From: Neonectria sp. B-13
Lineage: Eukaryota; Ascomycota; Sordariomycetes; Hypocreales; Nectriaceae
DNA length: 64,000 nt
Direction of reading: 5' to 3'
NCBI GenBank assembly: GCA_002682825.1
Contig: NOKP01000020.1
Span: forward strand, 1,054,001 to 1,118,000
Both the position numbers and the translations under genes were made by a program. The notes beneath the pieces are model-generated. The model did no database searches. It had not been told where the DNA came from and saw only the letters and a program-made list of their open reading frames with translations. Shown here in pieces: positions 56,128-64,000 of this stretch; within the stretch, counting starts at the first letter, position 1, and every line of letters starts with the position of its first letter.

Positions 56128-56476
56128 ACGGGTTATGTGGGCATTAAGGAGATGGATGGTGATAAAACACGTGTATTAATTCGGCGAAAGGCATGGTGAT
56201 TGGAAGAGGTTAATGAAACTCCTCTCTTGGATTGGCCAAAGTTGCCTACGGGCTGACTGGAATGGCCACATTTTGTAGTTTAGATGGATATACCTGAATG
56301 AAAAACTGACCCAAAACCAAATGAAGTATAAGTAATAGTTTGAATTGACAAACGTAACTAATTATGCCATGAATCTTTGATAGGCCCATACAAATGGTAC
56401 TACGAATACGCCAGCGCAGTCCCTAGTGTCTAATAATCCAGTTCGCTCATGCTTCCTACTTTCCTGCTTCGAACCT
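56128..56476. other. Convergent 3' region
   Basis: AT-rich 3' UTRs of the GHITM-like gene and MsrA; a TACGAATAC copy lies at 56401. No gene seen. Confidence 0.6.
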
Positions 56477-57176
56477 TCACTCCAGCGGGGAAAACGGCCT
56501 TAAGTAGTGACTGGGGCACTCGTATCCCATGGGGTTGTTTTGCAGGTACAGCTGGTGATACTCCTCGGCGGTCCACCACTTGCCGGCGGGGGCAAGCTCG
56601 GTGACGACGCGGTTCTTCCACCACTGGGCGTTGACCTTGGCGGTGACCTCGCGGGCAATCTTCTCCTGGTCGTCGTCGTGGAAGTAGATGGCGGAGCGGT
56701 ACTGCGGGCCGGTGTCGGGGCCTTGGGCGTTTAGCGTGGTGGGGTCGTGCATCTTGTAGAAGAACTCGAGGAGCTGGCGGTAGGAGACTTTGGAGGGGTC
56801 GAAGATGATCTGGGCGGCTTCGGCGTCTGCAATATATGTCAATTAGTAAAGGGGAATAAAAGGTAGGGTAGGAGATATGGGACATACGGCCGGTCTTGCC
56901 ACCGCAGACGGCTCGGTAGGCCGGGTTGTCCAGGTCGCCGCCGATGTAGCCGACCTTTGCGTCGATGAGGCCCTTGCCGGCGAAGTGTTTGCGGTACAGG
57001 TGCTCGACGCCCCAGAAGCAGCCGGCGGCAATGGTGCAGAGCTCGGTGTTGGCGGAGGCGGAGGCGGAGGCGGACACGGAGGCGGACACGGGAGAGTCGG
57101 GGGCGATGGAGAGCATGGCGGATTGGGTCGAGGGGCGCACGAGGCGGGCGAGGAACGGAGGGAGTGAGAATGGCAT
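56477..57176 (-). CDS. msrA: Peptide methionine sulfoxide reductase A
   Basis: Two exons (57176-56888, 56826-56477) encode 212 residues; the 61-nt intron (GTATGT...CTAATTG...GCAG) joins in phase 1 and produces TGHAEAAQIIFDP, a family motif. The catalytic cysteine is C53 in AAGCFWGVEHL. Later motifs are KVGYIGGDLDNPAY, FFYKMHDPTTLNAQGPDTGPQYRS and WWTAEEYHQLYL. The enzyme reduces methionine-S-sulfoxide in proteins using thioredoxin and protects against oxidative damage. The first about 43 residues (hydrophobic start with Arg, then Ser/Ala-Val repeats SASVSASASASAN) precede the core and may be a targeting sequence. An upstream in-frame stretch to 57302 has no ATG that must be used. MsrA and the amidohydrolase are divergent neighbours. 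Confidence 0.95.
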
Positions 57177-58568
57177 CTTGTGGGATTTTTGTGTTTGCGA
57201 AATTGGAGGGGTAGGTAGGTAGCTCAGACGGGATCTCTCGGAAGGGGTTGCTGTATCGATAGTCAGATGAGATAGATAGGATGTGTAAATTGCAAGGTGC
57301 ACAAAGACGTGCTAGAACTGGGGGAGCAAAGCAAGATATAAGACGCAAGGCAGCTTCGCGATGAGGGAGACGGGGTTGTTGGAGTTCTATCTGCGACGTT
57401 CGTCCCGTCACCAGCGCCGCCAATGACGAGTGGATCGCATGGAGGGCAGAATTGCCACTTCGGGATTGCGCGGCGGCTATTGGCGGATGCGCGGGGTTCT
57501 TTGGAATCATCCAGAGAAATGGTGGGGTTTGGAATCATCGTGGTGGCTTTGCGCCATGTGACGTAGCCGTTTGAGGTGTGGCTGAGCGGCTACAACCCCT
57601 CCCTTTCCCCTCGGGAATCTCTGGATGAGGCGCAATCCTTGGCAATGACAAATAATGAGATTGGCGATGTTGTTGGTTCCCCTAACATGGGAAAGATTCC
57701 ATTTTGAATTCCTGGAGAAGCTCATCGCCTACACGCGATAATTCCATCGTGCCGTGGTCTGCGTGCTTATTGATGAACCATCCTCACCCAACTCACGCGG
57801 TTCACCTTCTCGACGAGACCCTGACTTATTGCACTCCTGACTTGTTGCACAGCGGGCACTAGTCATCTGAAGGCTTTAATTACACTCCATCCATTACACC
57901 TATGCCCACTGTGAGACCCTGCCTTCATTGATGCGTTGCTCCTGATTCATCCCCGCGCAGAGAGATCAGGTTAAACAATCGTCAACCATCTTGCGTTTTA
58001 CTTCGGCCAACTTCCGAGTCACATCATCTCCCCTCACTAGACCATCTTAGCCTTGTATAGTAATTATACCACGTTCTCTGAAGCCGTTCGCCTAGTACCG
58101 CACCGCTCGCTTTATCGGATGGTGGATAGAAGAGTGAGTAGGTCAAGGCCCAGGCTTGTCTCTTGTATCCTCTTCTCTTCTCTTCTCTTCTCTTCTCTTC
58201 TCGTCCCCTTCCAACTCCATCATCCGCTTGCGACCCGTGACCGAGGTGGCCTCGGGTACGATGCCGCTGCCGGGACCCCGGGAATCGGGAACCCTCCGAC
58301 GCGACGGCTGCCAACGATGGCCCACATGCTCCGAGTTCCGGGATGCCTCCGGCACGGGCGTGGACCTCCGGCATCGTTGCTAACGGTGCTACTACAGCGG
58401 CAGCGCCGGGCGGGTGATGCTCAGCCGTTCCCGTTCCCGTTCCCGTCCACGACCGAGGCTTCGAGATCCATCCCCACCACCAACGACCCGCCGCCACCCC
58501 GTCCAAGCCGGCACCCACAAAATCGCCGTCACCTACAACACCGAGAATACCATGTAACAGCCGCCACC
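57177..58568. other. Divergent promoter region of MsrA and the amidohydrolase
   Basis: No gene supported. The frame of the amidohydrolase stays open to 58053, but the extra 172 codons are Ser/Pro/Arg nonsense, and a strong CCACCATGG start lies at 58569. A CTTCT repeat (58171-58202) and CCCGTT repeats (about 58427-58446) lie in the probable leader. Confidence 0.55.
58171..58202. repeat. CTTCT pentanucleotide repeat
   Basis: About six perfect TCTTC/CTTCT units in the leader of the amidohydrolase gene. Confidence 0.9.
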
Positions 58569-59495
58569 ATGGCCGATCGCGAGCCTCACCCACCTGCAGA
58601 AGCGCCCCCCGCCCCCGCCCTCGCCCGGCGCATCCCCCCCGGCGCCTGGGACTCGCACATGCACGTCGTCGACCCGGCGGCCTACGCACTGAGCCCGACC
58701 GCCGCCTACCGGCCCAGCACCCACAGTCTCGCCCAGGCGCTCGTCTTCGAGGCCTCGGTCGGCATCCGCAACATTGTCCTCGTCCAGCCGTCCATCTACG
58801 GCGTCGACAACGCCTGCTTGCTCGACGCCCTGCGCCGTCTCGGGCCACAGCGCGGCCGCGGCGTCGTCCAGTTCGATCCCGCTGCCACCTCGCCCGCCAC
58901 GCTGGAGGAGTGGCACGCGCTGGGCGTTCGCGGCGTCAGGCTCAACATCCAATCGAATGGGCGGCAAGTCGACGCTCTCCAACTCTCCGTTCTGCTGCAT
59001 CAGTACGCCGACGCCGTGAGACATCTCGGCTGGGTTGTCCAGGTCTACGTGCCCATGCCGCTCATCGCCCTCCTCGAGCCCATCGTCCCGGCTCTCGATG
59101 TGCGCTTCTGCATTGATCACATTGGCCATCCGACCCTCAAAGACCACTCCGGTACCGGCTCCGGCTCCGGCTCCGATCCCCACCAGATACCCGGCTTCTC
59201 CTCCCTCGTGCGCCTCCTCCAGGGCGGAAACACCTACCTCAAGCTCTCGGCGCCGTACCGCTTCAGCCAGGTTCCCGACCATAGCGACGTCGAACCGCTC
59301 GCGAGGGAGCTCATCAGGCTGTTCGGAACCACCCGCATTGTCTTCGCTACCGACTGGCCGCACACGCGCTTCGAGGGACTCGACATCCGCCCCTGGATTG
59401 AGACGGTGCTTGGCTGGTGCGCTGACGATGAAACCCTCCGCGAGAGACTGTTCCGGGGCAATGCCGAGGATCTATGGGATGTCGCGAGAGCCTGA
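58569..59495 (+). CDS. Metal-dependent amidohydrolase (family 2; pyrone-dicarboxylate-lactonase-like)
   Basis: A single exon of 308 residues starts at CCACCATGG. It is a TIM-barrel amidohydrolase: the metal motif WDSHMHVVDP is at about 27-36, the barrel strand IVLVQPSIYGVDN near 75-87, RGVRLNIQSNG near 120, VQVYVPMP near 158 and the conserved CIDHIGHP at about 180. The final catalytic Asp is in FATDWPHTRF near 260. The family includes 2-pyrone-4,6-dicarboxylate lactonase (LigI) and related lactonases and decarboxylases. The exact substrate is open; aromatic-compound breakdown is the common theme. A GSGSGSD linker (about 195-205) is unusual but in frame. It is convergent with the zinc-cluster regulator on its right, so a regulator-enzyme link is possible but unproven. 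Confidence 0.88.
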   Translation: MADREPHPPAEAPPAPALARRIPPGAWDSHMHVVDPAAYALSPTAAYRPSTHSLAQALVFEASVGIRNIVLVQPSIYGVDNACLLDALRRLGPQRGRGVVQFDPAATSPATLEEWHALGVRGVRLNIQSNGRQVDALQLSVLLHQYADAVRHLGWVVQVYVPMPLIALLEPIVPALDVRFCIDHIGHPTLKDHSGTGSGSGSDPHQIPGFSSLVRLLQGGNTYLKLSAPYRFSQVPDHSDVEPLARELIRLFGTTRIVFATDWPHTRFEGLDIRPWIETVLGWCADDETLRERLFRGNAEDLWDVARA

Positions 59496-60615
59496 GTGGA
59501 CTTGCTGCGACTTACAACTAATCTACCATACTTGACGGTTAGACTGGGTTCTGGGTCAGCCTCATGATTCAACAGCGCATCAATTGATTCCGTTGACGGC
59601 GTCTGACTGCCCGTCCGTTACTTGTGATTAGATGACCATTTCTCTAAACCATGACCTTCCCTCCGATCTCGGAACCAAGTATCCCCTGCTTGTTCTACTG
59701 GTCAGGTTGACAGGGTCACGGGGATTTCCTTCGTCCATTAGACAGGTGTGATTTTGACCATGGTAGTAATTATTGGTTGAATACGTCCTATGAACCATTC
59801 TAGAGCGCGAAAAGCACTACTTGGTGCTTGAACCGTACATCGTAAACCATTCTTTTGACTTTTGACTGGTGCCCTTGACGGCTTATCGTGTACCCAACCC
59901 AGTCTTTTAAGCAGTCCAGCAGACGCCTTAATTCAGTCACAATAAGTGTAACTTCCTCCCCGATGTGATTAAATGGCACTGTCGCTTGCGGGTAATCGTG
60001 TCGAACGGTGTACTCCAAGCATCTAGACCTGTCCTTGGCTTATCAATCAGAGACAGGCCTTTCACCTGACCACGAGTACCAAAGCTAAAGCATTTCATGG
60101 CTGTGGTGCAAGGATAACGCTCTTGGCCAGAAAGTATGCCGTAGATTCGAATGGTTCCCCCGATAATGACTGGGGTCGTTGTCAGAACTAGGAGTTCGAG
60201 TGTCGGCGGAAGAGCTTATATCAATTGCCTGTAAGAACCAGGGCACATTACGTTACCTTGATCATATCCGCATCTACCAATAACGCGTGTGAGGCTGTCC
60301 TGGCTAGCTTTCGGGCGACCGGTGTTGATTTACCCTGCCTGGAATCAATGGCAGCTTCGTTCCCTGTGAACATGCCATCTCGCTTGGTATAATCCCCGGG
60401 CCAGAAACTGACGTATCCAAGTTGCCGAATTGATCACCGTCGGGATAGCAGACTTACAGACTCGAACAGACTCCTGATAGCCAGCGGTGCCGTCGGTACC
60501 GGAGGAATGCCCCCCAACCTCAAGAGAACATCCTTGTGTATGTTTACTAGACAGTACTCGAGTCGGGCCCGACTGGGGAAAGCCTGGTCGCCTGGGGCCA
60601 AAAGATCTCGCTTTA
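59496..60615. other. Convergent 3' intergenic region
   Basis: 1.1 kb between the amidohydrolase and transcription-factor stops. Small frames here (59800-60018, 60345-60656) have no support. Confidence 0.55.
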
Positions 60616-60864
60616 TCAAAAAGCCCCTTGGTTGTCAGGTTCGTGGATGGCACCAACTCGCACGGTCAGCGGCTCAAAGGATGACAAGGCTTCGAAGACA
60701 CCACGGTCAACATTCATTGGGTTGTGGCCGAGATTATCAACCCAGGGAGTCTGGAAAAGCTGCTCCGGCTCGTATCGGGGCTGCTGGGGGGACACCTCAA
60801 GTGGTGTTTGATACATGGGATCAGAGAGAGGAACATCCGAGGCCGCGTTCGGAGTTGTTGGTTC

Positions 60865-60895
<31 letters not shown>

Positions 60896-63227
60896 CGTTG
60901 TTGTTGCTGTTGCTGTTGCTGCTGTCGTTGTTGCTGCTGCTGTTGTTGCTGCTGCTGCTGCTGTTGCTGTTGCTGTTGTTGTTGCTGTTGCTGCTGTTGA
61001 TTCACCCCACCCAGGCTGATCCCAAGGCTGGCAACTTCTCTTGTGATGAGTAACAAAGCACTCGAGATCACTAGCCTTTAGTTAGCATAGTGAGTAATGC
61101 TTCCGTACTATGCTGCTTACCTGGGTTGACAAATTTTGCCTGATGCAATGCTTGAATACAAAAGCTTAATTTGCGAAGTGCTTGTTGATCCTCGGGAGAT
61201 GCCTGCACCTGCAAGAGGAAGATGGTCGCCGCAATGTAAAGGCTGTAAGAAAGTGACAGGACACAATGGTTGATTGTGAATGTTCTGCAGAACAGGTCGA
61301 AAATGGCGATGATGGAGGTTGCCGACGTGACACATTCTACGAGATGGTTCTGTATCGGATGCGGCCCATCGTCTTCTGGATGTATCTGACGAGAAAGCAT
61401 AGGTCTGAACAGGAGAATTCTGAAGGTGTGATAGAGAGCACTAATTAAATAGTTAGCGAAAGTTCACAAAAAGGGAATATCAGAAGCGGTGCGTACTTCA
61501 TCGTGACAATGTGTGAAGGCGGAGCTAGTGCTGGTAGCGCAAGGGGGTCGATTTTCAGATGAGGGGGCAATTGATCCCACCACATCAACAGAGCCGGATC
61601 TTGGTACTGTAGACATTCTTGCATCTCGGCCTCGGTATTTTGCAGTAGTGGATCGTACATGTGGATGAGGATTTCGTTGAAAATGACAGACAAACGACAC
61701 GTGCTCATGAAGCAGGATGTCGAGTGAGCAGTAGCCGGGGGATACTTCCAATCCCCGCCATGAGGTGAATCAAATGGTACCCAAAGTTCATTTTCGGCAG
61801 AGTCATCCACTAAAAACTGTCAGCCGGTGTATCGAGTGTTTGGCAAATCAACTTACACATGATCTGTGGGGGAGAAACAAGTGAATGCTGCAGAGATGGG
61901 GAACGACCAAGGTAGAGGCTAATCATCTTATCCCAGAAGTAGCAGCTCCAAAAGACCCGGTGCCGTATCTCGACCTCCTCGTCGGACAAGTGTAATGAGC
62001 CAGGGAATCTTTGTCCATCCACGCAGATGCCAAGATGGTCAATAAGACGGAATGCCAAACCGCTATAGACCCACGCTTGGGTGGTGTTTCCGTGGCCACA
62101 CTCTTGTGCACTGAGGAGCAGAAGCGTCTGGACTGTTGGAATGGTGCTGACACCTCGGTTCAGTTCGTCGAAGAGCATGCTACGTGCGTGTTTCGCAAAC
62201 ACGGCACCACCATCATAAGACTGCTCTAGCAGACGTTTTGTAGAGGGGTCACTCTTCCCCCAGCGGATAGAGTGCGACAAAATTGCGTTCAGAAGCGTGT
62301 GCGAGTAGTAAGGGCCCATCGATTGCATGTCGCCTGTGTATTGTTAGATCTCCCGTTGACATGAATGCGTAAGGGAGCAATGCATACGGGTGAAAGCAGG
62401 TCTGTAAATAAAGTTGAACAGAGGCTGGATCCAGCACCAATGCACATTCAAGAGAAATTGAAATGGCTCCTGAAATAGACGGTTAGGTAGGGCGCAAATG
62501 ATTTAGGCAGAGGTAAGACGCATACGGGAATGTCAGAGAGGTTTTCCATTGCGCGCTGATGCCATGCATTGGTAACGAGCCGCTCTCTCCTGTGTGCATC
62601 CGTGTCAACTGAAGAGAGCAAGTCATTTTGGTCGTTATCCCGGTCACTGGGGAGATGGAAGAGACTGGTGGGACCATGATAGGTGATCCCTCCTTTGTCG
62701 TCAATCTTCAGGCCCATGAAGCTCCGGGTCATTCCATGATCATCAGCATGGGCACTGTTGCGGTTGTGGCTGCTCGAGTCTCCATTGAAGACGCCTGGAC
62801 TGGAGTGATTCGAGGCGGCAATGGATGGAGGGGCAGACTTGGCGGTGGCGAGCTGGTCCTCCAGCTCCTTGATGCGCTCCTCGAGACGTTGGGTGTAGGA
62901 GAGCGTTGGGTTGCTAGAGGATGTGAGTACATGGGCGTGAGAGGAGGGCGTGGCACAGGAGAATGAGTAGGTGAATGGGCATGGGCCGGTGAGGATGAGG
63001 CTGAAAGGGAGCCCTACAGTTTGTACACGCAGTCATCCTTTCTCGCGGAGCACCTGTTACAGATGGGCTGTTCACCACCACACTTGACCTGGAAGCGAGT
63101 CAGCAAAGGTACAATACAAGGCCGCAGCGCAGAGCAGCGCAGCGCAGGGTGAGGACGGATCCACCTTGCGTCTGCGACATGGCTCGCACGAGAAGGCGCT
63201 CTTCTTGGTAGCCTTGACCGACGACAT
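60616..63227 (-). CDS. Zn2Cys6 transcription factor with a polyglutamine activation region
   Basis: Eight exons (63227-63165, 63088-63018, 62913-62526, 62469-62388, 62333-61857, 61809-61497, 61440-61121, 61070-60616) encode 722 residues; the seven introns (47-104 nt) all keep frame. The zinc cluster is residues 14-41: CEPCRRRKVKC-X6-CNRC-X6-C, interrupted by intron 1. A Leu/Glu coiled coil follows (LEERIKELEDQLATAK). Residues about 185-480 carry the fungal-specific transcription factor domain (EPFQFLLNVHWCWIQPLFNFIY, AKHARSMLFDELNRG, VQTLLLLSAQECGHGN, GLAFRLIDHLGICVDG, RHRVFWSCYFWDKMISLYLGRSP). Near the C-terminus lies a run of 43 Gln and 2 Arg, then VFEALSSFEPLTVRV. The layout resembles NIT4-like regulators, but the target pathway cannot be read from sequence. 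It probably binds CGG half-sites as a dimer. Confidence 0.88.
60865..60999 (-). repeat. Polyglutamine-coding CAG/CAA tract with two Arg interruptions
   Basis: 45 codons, 43 Gln (mixed CAG and CAA) and two Arg, in the last exon of the zinc-cluster gene. The opposite strand gives meaningless Leu/Val/Ala and Cys runs. Confidence 0.97.
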
Positions 63228-64000
63228 GTTTGGCCAGGGGCGTCTCTCCGTCTCGGTCTCTCGGTCTCAGTCTCGGTCTTGGTCTCGTGAGAGAGTTGTG
63301 CTAGGATAGTAAACCTGATGGTTGTGAGAGACGAGCCTTAGGTAATTCCCCGCGTGCGTCAAAGATCAGGGCCCCACTCGGAGGAAAGCGGACGCCTTCA
63401 GTCGCCGCCAGTCTCGGATCCGTCTTTTCAGGCGTTGGACCGGATGTCGCACGTGGATGTCTTTTGGCTTGCCACCATCTGAGCCGCCCCTAGTCGCAGC
63501 CCAGGTGATTTGTGCAGCTCCCAAAATGTTGGAAAATTGCAGGTCGATTAAATTCCTCCAATATAGTTCGATGTTCCGTCTGGTAATCGCATGGACAGGG
63601 ACAACCGAGGTTCAACAACTCGAGATGCTGGAGGCAGAACTGCCAGCCAAATGGTCCAGCGGATGTGTGGGGGGTGGTCTCTGCGCCCAAAGAAGCAACC
63701 GGCCTTGTGACCAGTGCCTTGCAGTGGCTGTGAACGGTCTTCATTGGAGTCCCACACATTGCGTCGACGTTGCACAAGGATGGCTACCAGCAATGAAAAG
63801 ATTTGCCAATGTAGGATAGGCATCGCCTCTACAGCAGTGATCCCAGTTGATCCAGCATTCCAGCCAGCGTCTGGTCACGTGGCTCGTTGCCTCCAACTTG
63901 ACGATCCAAGCTCGGAAGGAAGGTACGAAGCACGACCTCCACCTCCTTGCGTTCCCCACGTTGTCCTGTTAGTTGGCGCCACCACCACCACCACCACCAC
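63228..64000. other. Promoter of the transcription factor and window end
   Basis: No gene supported. A GTCTCG-rich patch lies at about 63241-63290, beside the start codon. The window ends in a CCA repeat that could belong to a coding region beyond the edge. Confidence 0.5.
63979..64000. repeat. CCA trinucleotide repeat at the window end
   Basis: At least seven CCA units running off the edge. Confidence 0.9.

Noticed and set aside
58053..58568. Upstream extension of the amidohydrolase frame
   Set aside because: Low-complexity translation of repeats; a strong CCACCATGG start lies at 58569 before the conserved domain.
58533..59363. 276-codon frame antisense to the amidohydrolase
   Set aside because: Mirror of the GC-rich coding strand; no recognisable motif.
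60507..61019. Frames with long Leu, Cys or Val/Ala runs on the plus strand
   Set aside because: They are other-strand readings of the polyglutamine tract.

Overview
The window is nuclear DNA of a filamentous ascomycete (Pezizomycotina). Short introns of about 47-104 nt with GTRNGY donors and CTRAY branch points, the fungus-specific proteins and the protein variants present fit Sordariomycetes, probably Hypocreales. The clade is an inference from protein character. There are no operons, CRISPR arrays or phage genes. I support 20 protein-coding genes (one cut by the left edge), one broken 5' coding stretch and one intron-containing tRNA-Ile.

Layout. 1-6 kb: a truncated gene, a long gene-poor stretch, tRNA-Ile(AAU), and a tail-anchored conserved protein whose upstream coding part is frameshifted. 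7.8-11.3 kb: eIF4E and a mitochondrial malonyl-CoA-synthetase-like enzyme, convergent. 12.8-14.2 kb: a membrane protein of unknown function in an AT-richer island. 16.8-20.3 kb: a mitochondrial BolA protein and a low-complexity nuclear protein. 21.3-37.9 kb is the dense housekeeping core: FAB1 (PI3P 5-kinase), MDM12 (ERMES tether), VPS28 (ESCRT-I), NOC2 (60S biogenesis) and a Cep57/Ppc89-type spindle-pole protein. 39.2-45.0 kb: a secreted GH76 mannanase, a repeat-rich PPxY protein and threonine deaminase ILV1. 45.5-47.6 kb: two neighbouring genes for proteins resembling Tse2-type ADP-ribosyltransferase toxins. 51.3-63.2 kb: a protein with two cNMP-binding domains, an F-box and LRRs; a mitochondrial Bax-inhibitor-like protein (GHITM/TMBIM5 type); MsrA; an amidohydrolase; and a polyglutamine Zn2Cys6 transcription factor.

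How they fit together. FAB1, VPS28 and MDM12 all act in endomembrane or organelle-contact biology and lie within 11 kb, but I see only housekeeping synteny there, not a pathway cluster. Several products look mitochondrial: the acyl-CoA synthetase, BolA, GHITM, ILV1 by family, and one Tse2-like protein by its presequence. The least ordinary locus is the Tse2-like pair. Both genes keep an apparently intact spliced reading frame, share three intron positions and phases, and lie in a compositionally different, gene-poor region with no visible partner gene. Exon structures were worked out by eye from splice signals and frame continuity; transcript data would settle them.
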